From Carbonactinospora thermoautotrophica (lineage in GTDB: Bacteria; Actinomycetota; Actinomycetes; Streptomycetales; Carbonactinosporaceae): 38,489 nucleotides of DNA. How positions within the stretch are numbered: position 1 is the first letter of the stretch; each line of letters begins with the position of its first letter. This document shows, piece after piece, positions 1 through 7,928 of the stretch. Made by a program: the position numbers and the translations under genes. The stretch is from NCBI RefSeq assembly GCF_001543895.1, contig NZ_JYIJ01000011.1, positions 170,593-209,081 on the forward strand, given 5' to 3'. The notes beneath the pieces are model-generated. The model worked only from the letters and a program-made list of their open reading frames with translations, made no database searches and was not told where the DNA came from.

Positions 1-773
1 GGCCGCCAACCGACGACACGGTGATTGCCGGCGTCCGCGACCAACAGCAGCCCGGCCGTTCCGGTGACGTCGTGCGGCCACCGGAAGCTCGCCGGCCCGA
101 CCTGCTCGCCGCGGTTCTCCTCCCGGCTGCTCGGGTCAGGCTGGCCGAGCACCAGGTCCGCCGGCACATCGGGCGAGTCGGGGATGCCGTCCGCCCAGCC
201 CAACACCCGCCGGTTGCCGGTGTCGGCCACGTAGAACCAGCCGTCGATGATGCCCACGCCATACGGCCAGTACATCGAGCACGCCGAGCACTGCGCGCCG
301 CGGTTGGGCTCGACCGAGGAGACGTCCGGCTGGCCGAGCACCAGGTCCGGCGGTTGGTCGCTGCGACGCGGCACCTCATCCCACACCAGGATCCGGTGGT
401 GCCAGGCGTCGGCGACGATCAGCCGGCCGTCGTGGACCAGCACCCCGGTGGGCAGGTGCATGCCGCGCTCGGGTCCGCGTCCGCCGGCTGCCGGGCCCTC
501 GGTCATGCCGTCGGGCTGGCCGAGCACCACGTCGGCGGGCTGCTCGTCCTGCTCGGGCACGCCGTGCCAGATCAGCACCCGGTGGTTACCGGAGTCCGCC
601 ACGACCAAACACTCCTCGTCGAGGAAAACGCCGCGCGGGGAGTACAGCCAGGCCATCGTCGGGTGTGCCGCGGGCAGTGCCAGGCCACCCGGCGCTGGCG
701 CCCCGAGCCAAATGTGTGGGGTCCAGCCGCCGGTCACGTCGACCGCCTGGCCTGCCAGCTGTGTGGTGCTCAT
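1..773 (-). CDS. NHL-repeat beta-propeller protein of the hydrogenase operon (3' end outside window)
   Basis: The reading frame starts at ATG 773 and runs off the left edge after about 257 codons. It contains at least four repeats of about 60 residues with the signature VADSGNHRVL-W followed by PADVVLGQPD, which is typical of NHL-type beta-propellers. No signal peptide is visible at the N-terminus (MSTTQLAGQAVDV). Its ATG overlaps the stop of the upstream NifU/Rieske gene (ATGA at 770-773), so the two are probably translationally coupled. NHL propellers usually mediate protein or ligand contacts. Acting as a scaffold for the hydrogenase or its electron acceptor is inference from operon position only. 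No catalytic motif is seen. Confidence 0.8.
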   Translation of the reverse strand, partial: MSTTQLAGQAVDVTGGWTPHIWLGAPAPGGLALPAAHPTMAWLYSPRGVFLDEECLVVADSGNHRVLIWHGVPEQDEQPADVVLGQPDGMTEGPAAGGRGPERGMHLPTGVLVHDGRLIVADAWHHRILVWDEVPRRSDQPPDLVLGQPDVSSVEPNRGAQCSACSMYWPYGVGIIDGWFYVADTGNRRVLGWADGIPDSPDVPADLVLGQPDPSSREENRGEQVGPASFRWPHDVTGTAGLLLVADAGNHRVVGWR

Positions 774-1663
774 GAGCCGACCCTGATCCAGACGTGTCCG
801 TCGTCGACCCGCAGCGGCAGCTGTTCCAGCTGCGCCTCCGGCGCGCTCAGGCACTCGCCTGACAGGGCGTTGAAGCAGAAGCCGTGCCACGGGCAGGTGA
901 GGGTGCCGGCATTGGTGTCCAGCAGCGCCCCGTCCAGCGGCAGACCTTGGTGGGCGCAGGCGTTGACGAAGGCGGTGAGCCGCCCGTCCAGGTGCACCAC
1001 GATCACGTCGATCTCCCGGCCGTTCGCCGACACCAGATGCAGCGGGGTGATCTTCCCGGCCGGCACCTCCTCGAGCGGCGCGGCCTGCACCCACCCCTCC
1101 TGGCGGGGATCCGGGCCGATCCGCAGCGCACTGAGCGGGATGAGCGTCGGCGACGGCTCGTTGGGTAGCACCTCGACCTTGTGGATCCCGGCGACGTTGC
1201 CGATGAGCGCTTCCTCCACACCGTTGCGCAGCGTCACCGAGACCATCGAGCAGCCGTTGCAAGCGCCGTGCAGCCGCACGTAGGCCACGCCGTCCTCGAT
1301 CCGGACCAGCTCGACGTCCCCGCCGTGGGACTGCAGCGACGGGCGGACGCTTTCCAGCACCCGGGTCGCCTCGGTCATCGGGTCCGGCCGGATGATCCCG
1401 TGCAGCGACAGCAGCATGCGCACGACCGGTTCGTCGACCAGCTCGAACAGCAGCTCACGGGCCCGCTCGTCCTGACGCATCCGGCGCACGATCGTGATCA
1501 GTCCGGCGCGGTGGATGGCCTCCACGGCTCGCTTGAGCTCTTCCGCGGTCTCCTTGGCCGGGCCCTCCAGCTCCGCGACCCGGCGGGCCGCGTCGTCCAC
1601 CCGCTTGGCGAGTTCCTCGAACGACGGCTCAGTGGCGGTCTGCGGTTGTGCGGTCGTGGTCAT
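770..1663 (-). CDS. hhyE: NifU-like/Rieske fusion iron-sulfur protein of the hydrogenase operon
   Basis: This 297-residue protein has three parts. Residues 1-90 are helical with a coiled-coil-like start. Residues 100-165 form a NifU C-terminal-like domain with the CNGC motif (C135, C138). Residues 195-295 form a Rieske domain with C236-x-H238 and C257-x-x-H260 as the [2Fe-2S] ligands. Iron-sulfur proteins with this make-up accompany group 1h hydrogenases, and the mycobacterial one is called HhyE. They are thought to pass electrons from the hydrogenase towards the quinone pool. There are 10 bp between its start and the preceding small gene, and its stop overlaps the NHL gene start. The domains are clear; the electron-transfer role is inference from family and context. 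Confidence 0.85.
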   Translation of the reverse strand: MTTTAQPQTATEPSFEELAKRVDDAARRVAELEGPAKETAEELKRAVEAIHRAGLITIVRRMRQDERARELLFELVDEPVVRMLLSLHGIIRPDPMTEATRVLESVRPSLQSHGGDVELVRIEDGVAYVRLHGACNGCSMVSVTLRNGVEEALIGNVAGIHKVEVLPNEPSPTLIPLSALRIGPDPRQEGWVQAAPLEEVPAGKITPLHLVSANGREIDVIVVHLDGRLTAFVNACAHQGLPLDGALLDTNAGTLTCPWHGFCFNALSGECLSAPEAQLEQLPLRVDDGHVWIRVGS

Positions 1664-1673
1664 CTGCTTCTCC

Positions 1674-2033
1674 TCATCCGTACCGCTCGGCCCGCTCCAT
1701 CGCCTCGATCACCTTGGCGGCCAGCAGGTCGGCGAAGACTCTCTTGGCCAGTCGGACCAGCACGTCCGAGACGGTGCCGGTGTCCTCGACGGTCACCTGC
1801 CGCTTGTGCAGCGCCTGCAGCACGAAGGCGGCACCGGCCGCGTCGTCGAGGCAGAAGTCGGCGAACACAGCGTCGACGAACTCGTCCAGCCACACGCCTT
1901 CGCCCTGCGGATCGGCTCGCAGACGCTGCAGCGCGTTGGTCGCGCCCTCACATCGCTGGATGATGCGCTCGGCGAAACGATCCGCCGCGGTGAGCAGGAG
2001 GACGTCGAACTGCTGCCGGAGGTAGGCGTCCAT
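1674..2033 (-). CDS. small conserved hydrogenase-operon protein, unknown function
   Basis: 119 residues from ATG 2033 (MDAYLRQQFDVLLLTAADRF). The protein is predicted largely helical, and acidic in its middle part, with no membrane segment or metal motif that I can recognise. The start was chosen because it lies 5 bp after the stop of the TPR gene; the frame is open further upstream only as an antisense-type shadow of that gene. Tight spacing on both sides makes it an operon member. The function is not recognised; an accessory role in hydrogenase assembly or electron transfer is possible only from context. Confidence 0.72.
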   Translation of the reverse strand: MDAYLRQQFDVLLLTAADRFAERIIQRCEGATNALQRLRADPQGEGVWLDEFVDAVFADFCLDDAAGAAFVLQALHKRQVTVEDTGTVSDVLVRLAKRVFADLLAAKVIEAMERAERYG

Positions 2034-2038
2034 CGGGG

Positions 2039-3295
2039 TTACCCCTGCGTCCTGCTCAGCGTGGTCTGCCGGGCGATCTCGTCCAGCACGCCCCGCACCG
2101 CCCGCACCGACTCGCCGTCCTGGAACTCCTCGAAGATGAACCGTGCCTCGTGCAGCTTGGCCTTGGCCTGCTCGAACATTCCGAGGTGGGCGAGCACGTT
2201 GCCCTGGTTGGCCAGCACCCGTGCCCGGCCCAACGGGTCGGTCTCCCGGTCGCGCACCCGGAGCACCGCCTCGTACAGCTCGACCGCCTCGACCAGGTTG
2301 TCGCGCTGGTGTTTGGACGGCAGGTAGACCAGGGCGTTGGCCAGGTTCAGTTGGGCGCTCGCCCACCGCTCCGGGTGAGTCTCGGGGGTGTAGACCTTCA
2401 GCGCCGCGCGCAGCGACCGCACGGCGACGCCCAGCCGCAACTGGTCGGAGGCCTCCACCATGGGCATCGTGAGGTAGGCGGTGGCCAGGTTGGCGTGAGC
2501 CGCCGCCCACACCTCGGGCGCCTCTTCGCTGGTCACCAGCTGCAGCGTCGCGTGGTAGTGCTTCACCGCCTGAATCAGCAGGTCACGGCGGCCTTCGGCC
2601 AGTTCGTGCAGGGTCTGCGCCAGGGCCAGGTGCAGCTCGGCACGGCCCACCGGCAGATCGGTCTCGTCGAGCAGCTTCAGCGCCCGCTCCAGGGCGTCGA
2701 TGACCTGTGGACCGGGACCCTCGGTGTCCTTGCGGATCCCCGCGGCGGCGCCGAGCAGCACGCCGGCCAGCGGCTGGGCGACGCCGAGGGCCAGTTGCAC
2801 CGCCTGGTCGAGCAACCGCAGCGCCTCCGCCGGGTCGCCGCGGTCCACCGCGTGGCTGGCCTGCGCCGACAGCACCAGCGCGGCCAGCTCACCGTCGGCG
2901 GAGCCGAGCTCGGGCGGGTCGTCGGCACGGCCGAGGGCGAAGGAGACCAGGTCGACCAGCACGCCGAACGGCTCGCCCAGCTCGTCCCGCAGCCGATCGG
3001 GGTCCTCGCTGTCCGGGTCGATGACGAAGCGGTTGTACCGGGTGACCGGATCGTCGCCGCGCAACTCGGCGAGCGCGCCCTGCAGGTCCCCGGCCAGTGC
3101 GAGCTCGTGCGCCCGCAGCGCCGCCGGCCACTGCTTGGGCATCCGGCCGGACACCAGGTCGCGCCGGGAGGGTTCAGTGTCCTCCCCGGCGGGGACCAAC
3201 AGGAATCCCGCCGGTAGCGGAAACACTCCGATGGGCTGGGGCCGGACGGGAAGGGTCACGCCGGCACCGACATGGTCGATCATGGCCTCAGCCAT
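2039..3295 (-). CDS. tetratricopeptide-repeat protein of the hydrogenase operon
   Basis: 418 residues from ATG 3295. After an N-terminal region of about 60 residues, the protein is a series of paired helices of about 34-50 residues, for example AHANLATAYLTMPMVEASDQ, AQLNLANALVYLPSK and VLANQGNVLAHLGMFEQAKA, which have the spacing of TPR units. There is no signal peptide or enzyme motif. TPR proteins are usually scaffolds. Its start overlaps the stop of the preceding 82-residue gene by 8 bp, so it is co-translated with the hydrogenase accessory genes. A role in complex assembly is inference. Confidence 0.8.
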   Translation of the reverse strand: MAEAMIDHVGAGVTLPVRPQPIGVFPLPAGFLLVPAGEDTEPSRRDLVSGRMPKQWPAALRAHELALAGDLQGALAELRGDDPVTRYNRFVIDPDSEDPDRLRDELGEPFGVLVDLVSFALGRADDPPELGSADGELAALVLSAQASHAVDRGDPAEALRLLDQAVQLALGVAQPLAGVLLGAAAGIRKDTEGPGPQVIDALERALKLLDETDLPVGRAELHLALAQTLHELAEGRRDLLIQAVKHYHATLQLVTSEEAPEVWAAAHANLATAYLTMPMVEASDQLRLGVAVRSLRAALKVYTPETHPERWASAQLNLANALVYLPSKHQRDNLVEAVELYEAVLRVRDRETDPLGRARVLANQGNVLAHLGMFEQAKAKLHEARFIFEEFQDGESVRAVRGVLDEIARQTTLSRTQG

Positions 3296-3536
3296 TCAAC
3301 GGTCCTCGCAGGTCACGTTCTGCGCCGCGCTTGATGAGGCGGGCGCTGATCTCGGCGTGTGTCTTGGTCGGGTACGTGTCGATCCGACGCCGGACCACGC
3401 CGTCGGCGAACAGCACGATAATGTCGACCGCCCACCGGCCTTTTTCCGGGACGACGACGGTGTCGACTCCCAGCGCTGTTTCCTCGTGGGTCTCGTGCGC
3501 GTCGCGGTCCAGCGGGTTGTCGGTCACGGCAATCAC
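3288..3536 (-). CDS. small hydrogenase-associated protein, unknown function
   Basis: 82 residues beginning at GTG 3536, in a GTGA overlap with the stop of the maturation protease gene (3533-3535). The sequence (VVVPEKGRWAVDIIVLFADG, then RRRIDTYPTKTHAEISARLI) suggests one small alpha/beta domain of about 60 residues. It has no cysteines and no recognised motif. Its position between the protease and TPR genes, with overlaps on both sides, shows it belongs to the operon. I do not recognise a function. Confidence 0.72.
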   Translation of the reverse strand: MIAVTDNPLDRDAHETHEETALGVDTVVVPEKGRWAVDIIVLFADGVVRRRIDTYPTKTHAEISARLIKRGAERDLRGPLNG

Positions 3537-4357
3537 GTCTCCAGATCCAGTGGTATCCGCAGCGCGCCCTGTGTCTCGTCCCAGACCGCGTCGCGCACCC
3601 CGACCGGGATCCGGTCCTCGAGCACCTCCCGGACCAAGACGCAGCGGTCACCGGCAGCGTTGCGCTGCTTCAGCAGCAGACCACCGCCTTGTGGTCCGCG
3701 CAACGGCATCAGCCAAAGCTCCCCGCCGCGGCGGATGGCCGCCGCCGCGTCTGCGGGAAAGTACCGCGCGGCCAGCTCGGCGTCCAGTCGCAGGTACCCG
3801 TCCTCGGTGAACTCCACGCGCAGACCCGCGGGTGCCGTGGAGCCGCGGAGCTCGGCCAGGAAGTCCCGCTCGATCAACGCGATCACCTCCTCCATGGCCT
3901 GCCGCACCGCCGGACTGAGTTCTGCGCCCAGGTCGAGGCACCCGGCTTCGATGAGGAACACCGTGATGTCGTCAGGGTAGGCGTCCTTGAGCAGCCAGTG
4001 GGCGAATGCCAGCGCGTGATCCCAGCGGAAGGCATGCGTGTGCAGGCCCTCCAGAGGAGGAAGATCGGCCAGCGCGGGGCCGGGCACGCGGTAGATCGTG
4101 CCCGGCTCCGCGCCGGTTCGGCTGGCGTCGACGAGGACGACCCGACGGGCCCCGCGCATTCGGAACGCCACGTCCATCCCCGCGGTGCCGCCGTCCACGA
4201 TCTGCACGCCCTCGGGGATGCCGCGTTCCCAAAGGTGCCGGATGAGGATCGGGCCAACCCCGTCGTCGCCGCGGAGCAGATTGCCGCAGCCCACAACGAG
4301 GACCTCACAACCCGGCGTTCCGGGGTCGTCAACCAGTTCCTCATGGAGCTGCGTCAC
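3533..4357 (-). CDS. [NiFe]-hydrogenase large-subunit maturation endopeptidase (HyaD/HybD/HoxM family) with C-terminal extension
   Basis: 274 residues. Residues 18-165 match the M52 hydrogenase maturation protease family: GCGNLLRGDDGVG (D31/D32 region), VVLVDAS (D77) and LHTHAF (H106/H108) correspond to the three nickel-sensing ligand regions of HybD. These enzymes cut the C-terminal peptide from the large subunit once nickel is loaded; HhyL here still carries such a peptide. Residues 175-274 form an extra domain (VEFTEDGYLRLDAELAARYF onward) absent from classical proteases of about 160 residues. The gene lies 46 bp downstream of hhyL and overlaps the next gene. The protease call is firm; the role of the extension is unknown. 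Confidence 0.88.
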   Translation of the reverse strand: MTQLHEELVDDPGTPGCEVLVVGCGNLLRGDDGVGPILIRHLWERGIPEGVQIVDGGTAGMDVAFRMRGARRVVLVDASRTGAEPGTIYRVPGPALADLPPLEGLHTHAFRWDHALAFAHWLLKDAYPDDITVFLIEAGCLDLGAELSPAVRQAMEEVIALIERDFLAELRGSTAPAGLRVEFTEDGYLRLDAELAARYFPADAAAAIRRGGELWLMPLRGPQGGGLLLKQRNAAGDRCVLVREVLEDRIPVGVRDAVWDETQGALRIPLDLET

Positions 4358-4403
4358 TGTACTCCTCCGTTCCGTTCTCTGTCGCGAGTTCCCTGTCGCG
4401 GTC

Positions 4404-6011
4404 TCAGACCATTCCGTTGATCACGAACTTGCTGAGCTCGCGACCGGTCTTGCCGTCGTAGGCGTGCACCGTGCAGACCAGGCAGGAGTCGAAGCTACGG
4501 GCGACGTGCCCGAGCTCGACCGGGTCCTCCTTGTCCTTGATCGGCGCGCCGACCATGGCCTGCTCGATCGGCCCGAGCGCCTCGTCCCGGTCACGCGGGC
4601 CGATGTTCCAGGCGGTGGGGGTGATGACCTGGTAGTTCGCGATCTTGCCGTCCTCGATCACGATCCAGTCGGACAGCGAGCCGCGGGCCGCCTCGGTGGA
4701 GCCGAAGCCCTTGCCCTCGGCGTACTCGGTCGGCTTAGTGTAGAAGCTGTCGTGAAGGTCGAGCTGGTCCAGCCAGCTGCGCACCCACTTGTAGTACTTC
4801 GGAGCCTCGTGCATCCGGGCGAGCTGGCGGACCAGCACCGACGGGCCGATGCGGTTGAGGATGTCCACGAACAGCGGGTCGTTGTCCTGGTGCGGGGCAG
4901 CGTTCGGGGCACCGGCGGCCACGCGGCGGGCCAGCGGGCCGGCCTCCAGCGGCACGTAGCCCAGCCCCGGCACGTCGTAGCGCGGCGACTTGGCCCAGCT
5001 GTACTTGCCCTGCTTCCGGCCGACCTCGGGGTCGATCGGCTTGGTCTCGCCCTCGAACGGGTGCAGTGGCTTGTCGCCCTCGTAGAAGGAGTGGGTGACG
5101 TCCTCCCGAACCCGGGCCTGGTCGAACTCGAACCACTGCCCCTTGGCGTAGATGCCCGAGCGCCCGATGAGGGCGGCGTTGCGGCCCTCGATGGTCGGGT
5201 TCTCGTACATCGAAGGCTCGAAGTAGGTGCCGGTGGCGATGTAGTTGCCGACACCGCCGCCGTACTTGTCCAGCCCGATGTCCATCGCGTAGCGGATGAA
5301 GAAGCCGCAGTCGCTGTTGTACTGCGACTCGTTCTCGTCCACCCAGGCGAGCACGTCATCCCAGGTGCGGTTCTCCAGCCAGCGGTCGATCGAACAGCCC
5401 AGCCACTGCTTCTCGAGCCAGTTGTCCTTCCAGTGCTCGAGGATGGCGATGGCGCGGGTCACGTCCGACAGTGTCGGGGCCGACATCACGCCGCCGGGGA
5501 CCATGAAGCTGGAGTGCGGCCACTGCCCACCGAAGATGGCGTAAACCTCGACCGGCTTTGCCGAGAGCACCACGCCGGGGCCGTAGCTGGTGCCGACGTA
5601 AGGCGCGAAGCGGCGCACCGCCTCGTCGTAGAGCTTCGACTTGGCGTAGTTCTTGTTCGTCAGGTCGATGGCGAACAGCGCGTAGAAGTAACGCGGGATG
5701 CTCTGCAGGGTCTCGCAGGCCTGGCAGATGTTACGGATGAGCGTCGCGTTGCGGGGCACGTGGGTCCGCCAGGCGACGTCGAGCGCATAGGCGGACTTAT
5801 AAAGGTGGCTGCCCCCACAGATGCCGCAGATGCGGGGAGTGACGATCAGGCCGGCCTGCGGGTCCTTGCCCCGCAGGATGATCTCGAAACCGCGGAACAT
5901 CGCGGCCTCGGTCCAGGCCGAGGTGACGACTCCGTCTTCGATAGTCACCCGCACGTCGAGGTCGCCCTCGACGCGGCCCAGCGGGCTCACGGACAGATCG
6001 ATGGCAGTCAT
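4404..6011 (-). CDS. hhyL: [NiFe]-hydrogenase large subunit, group 1h actinobacterial type
   Basis: 535 residues, full length. The catalytic subunit holds the NiFe(CN)2CO site that splits H2. The N-terminal ligand motif is RICGICGGSH (C62, C65, H69) and the C-terminal one is DSCLVCTVH (C510, C513, H516). The 19 residues after H516 are the peptide removed by the maturation protease encoded just downstream. Both selectable ligand positions are cysteine, so this is not a [NiFeSe] enzyme. The pairing with a small subunit lacking a Tat signal and the accessory gene set fit group 1h, the high-affinity oxygen-tolerant hydrogenases that scavenge atmospheric H2. The substrate range is inferred from the family. 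Confidence 0.95.
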   Translation of the reverse strand: MTAIDLSVSPLGRVEGDLDVRVTIEDGVVTSAWTEAAMFRGFEIILRGKDPQAGLIVTPRICGICGGSHLYKSAYALDVAWRTHVPRNATLIRNICQACETLQSIPRYFYALFAIDLTNKNYAKSKLYDEAVRRFAPYVGTSYGPGVVLSAKPVEVYAIFGGQWPHSSFMVPGGVMSAPTLSDVTRAIAILEHWKDNWLEKQWLGCSIDRWLENRTWDDVLAWVDENESQYNSDCGFFIRYAMDIGLDKYGGGVGNYIATGTYFEPSMYENPTIEGRNAALIGRSGIYAKGQWFEFDQARVREDVTHSFYEGDKPLHPFEGETKPIDPEVGRKQGKYSWAKSPRYDVPGLGYVPLEAGPLARRVAAGAPNAAPHQDNDPLFVDILNRIGPSVLVRQLARMHEAPKYYKWVRSWLDQLDLHDSFYTKPTEYAEGKGFGSTEAARGSLSDWIVIEDGKIANYQVITPTAWNIGPRDRDEALGPIEQAMVGAPIKDKEDPVELGHVARSFDSCLVCTVHAYDGKTGRELSKFVINGMV

Positions 6012-6062
6012 AGACGGTCCTTTCTCATGACCGATGCCAGCGTGGTGGAACGTCGCTGGGCG

Positions 6063-7034
6063 TCAGACGACGAACATGTCTTCCTTGGACCACTGCGGAG
6101 CGGCGATCCGCGCGGCGGCGGCGTGCGCCATGTAGGTCAGGTGATCGCTGCCCTCCGGGATCTCCTTCGGGATCATCCCGCTCACCTTCTGGGTCTTGAA
6201 CACCGTGCCCGGGGCGAGGTCGAAGAACGGGAACTCCGGCTCGGTGCATCCGGTGCAGGGCATGCCCGCACGGGTCTTGGAGGACTGCCGGTTCCACAGG
6301 ATCCGGTTACACGGCGAGTGGGTCATGGGGCCGCGGCAGCCGAACTCGTAGAAGAGGCAACCGGTGCGGGTGCCCTCGCCGAAGGAGGTGGTGGGCTGCT
6401 TGTACTCGAAGAACTGCACCCGGGTGCACCCGGTCTGGGTGAACGTCTTGAAGAAGGTCTGCGGCCGGTGCAGCTCGTCGAGCGCGATGTCACCGGCGCG
6501 CCCGGTGGCCAGCGCCACGATGATCTGGGTGATCCAGTCCGGGTGCGCGGGGCAGCCCGGGATGTTGATCACCGGCAGGCCCATCTTCGACCGGAAGTCC
6601 GGGCCGAGGAATCCGCCGCGCTCACGCTTGTGGAACTGCAAGCCGGTGGAGTCCGTCGGGTTCGGTTCCGTCGCCGGGATACCGCCCCAGCACGCGCAGT
6701 CGCCGATCGCCACCACGATCTGGGCGGCGTTCGCCAGGTCGGTGACCCAGTCCTTCATCGGCCGGTCGGCGAACATGTCGTAGCGGCCGGTGCCGTCCGG
6801 GCCCATCATGACGGTGCCCTCGAAGACGAAGATGTCCAGCGGACGCTTGCCCTGCGCGCAGTCCCAGAAAATCTTCTGCGCCTGCTTGCCCAGCTCCATA
6901 CCGAGCGAGGGGTGCCACAGCAGGTCCAGTCCGAAGTCCGTGATCAGATCGACAACGTTCGGTTCCTCAGCGTTCAGGAACGACATGGTGTTGCCGCTGC
7001 AGGCCCCGCCTTGGAGCCACAGCACTGACGCCAT
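6063..7034 (-). CDS. hhyS: [NiFe]-hydrogenase small subunit, group 1h actinobacterial type
   Basis: 323 residues from ATG 7034, preceded by GAGGAGAT. This subunit carries the iron-sulfur relay from the NiFe site. It begins directly with the flavodoxin-like domain (VLWLQGGACSGNT); there is no twin-arginine signal and no C-terminal anchor, so it is probably cytoplasmic or peripheral. Cysteines at 12, 113, 115, 161, 203, 226, 233, 242, 260 and 263 are candidate cluster ligands. Only one cysteine is present in the N-terminal motif, where many hydrogenases have CxxC; group 1h enzymes are reported to use an aspartate in the proximal cluster. hhyL follows after 51 bp. Confidence 0.95.
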   Translation of the reverse strand: MASVLWLQGGACSGNTMSFLNAEEPNVVDLITDFGLDLLWHPSLGMELGKQAQKIFWDCAQGKRPLDIFVFEGTVMMGPDGTGRYDMFADRPMKDWVTDLANAAQIVVAIGDCACWGGIPATEPNPTDSTGLQFHKRERGGFLGPDFRSKMGLPVINIPGCPAHPDWITQIIVALATGRAGDIALDELHRPQTFFKTFTQTGCTRVQFFEYKQPTTSFGEGTRTGCLFYEFGCRGPMTHSPCNRILWNRQSSKTRAGMPCTGCTEPEFPFFDLAPGTVFKTQKVSGMIPKEIPEGSDHLTYMAHAAAARIAAPQWSKEDMFVV

Positions 7035-7129
7035 CGGATCTCCTCTCAGGGAGTGCTCATCCCGCAGCAGTCGGGAAAGACGTGATGATGCAGCGACGCG
7101 GCCGCATCGCGCGATCAGAGGGATCGGTG

Positions 7130-7666
7130 TCAGGGGCTCTTGAGCTCGCGCCCGAACGCCCGCGCCACATGGATCAGAAAGCCGAGCCCGCGGGCGACGT
7201 CCTCGTCCTTGAGCGCACGCAGCAGCGAGAACACGCCGGTGGGCTTCAACGGCTCGGCCTTCTCTTGCTCAGCCCCCTGGAGCAGAGCGCGGGCGACCCC
7301 CGAGATCACGCGGACCACCCGCGGATCGGTCAGGTCGGACCTCAGCAGCGTCTCCAGCGCCGGTGTCGCGTCCGCCACCGCGCTCGACAGCGTGGCCAGG
7401 CTGCTGGCCAGCTTCGGAAGGTCGACCGCCTCCCACGACGTGGACGCGCCGGACGCCGCTCCGCGCAGCTCACTGACCGCGTCAGCGAACGCTTCGCCGA
7501 TCACCTCTCCGCGCCGCACGAGCCCGTTGAGGCCGACCAGCAGGATCGCGAGCAGGTCGGCGTGGTCCAACAGGTCGTTCAGCGCAGCCACGATCCGTGG
7601 CTCTTCGAGCTTGGACAGCAAAGCGTCAACGGGGGACGGCGCGATCAACTGACTTTCTATCGTCAC
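7130..7666 (-). CDS. DUF1641-family protein, first gene of the hydrogenase operon
   Basis: 178 residues from GTG 7666, with a strong ribosome-binding site GAGGAGG 5 nt upstream. The sequence is helical. The C-terminal half (DLTDPRVVRVISGVARALLQ, then GVFSLLRALKDEDVARGLGF and LIHVARAFGREL) resembles the DUF1641 family, which often sits beside hydrogenase and formate dehydrogenase genes. It lacks metal ligands. It is 95 bp upstream of hhyS in the same direction and is the promoter-proximal gene. An accessory role is inferred from recurrence of this pairing in the family. Confidence 0.75.
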   Translation of the reverse strand: MTIESQLIAPSPVDALLSKLEEPRIVAALNDLLDHADLLAILLVGLNGLVRRGEVIGEAFADAVSELRGAASGASTSWEAVDLPKLASSLATLSSAVADATPALETLLRSDLTDPRVVRVISGVARALLQGAEQEKAEPLKPTGVFSLLRALKDEDVARGLGFLIHVARAFGRELKSP

Positions 7667-7752
7667 ATGCGCCTCCTCAAAGTGACCAGCCCACTTCAGT
7701 GAGCTTGGTCGCAGAGGTTACGTCGCGCCGTGCGGGCTGACTATCTGTAAAG

Positions 7753-7805
7753 CGCATGCGATGTCATTATTACGAACGAACGCATGCGCTGCCGCAATTA
7801 CGAAC
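7753..7805. promoter_or_regulatory. two phased copies of a bipartite operator-like motif between the hhy operon and araC
   Basis: The motif CGCATGCG-N8-ATTACGAAC occurs at 7753-7777 and again at 7781-7805, exactly 28 bp apart and in the same orientation. The intervening 8 bases differ between copies, so the conserved blocks are not just a recent duplication. CGCATGCG is itself a palindrome, and 7751-7760 with 7781-7790 form a perfect 10-bp inverted repeat. Bipartite direct repeats are the usual binding pattern of AraC-family proteins, and an araC gene starts 124 bp to the right. The region lies between two divergent transcription units. Regulator binding is inference. Confidence 0.6.
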
Positions 7806-7928
7806 AATCTTTATCAGGAATGCGCAGACTTAAGCATGCCCCGCACGCGCTTCCACCGTCGGGACAGCCACGTCCAAGGCCCGGTAGTGGTGACAAGCCC
7901 CGCCTGCGGCGAGGAAAGGAGCTGAGCA

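Noticed and set aside
4098-7028. A 976-codon open frame on the plus strand opposite the hydrogenase genes
   Set aside because: It is antisense to hhyS, hhyL and the protease, which have full family motifs. Its composition is that of a GC-rich shadow.
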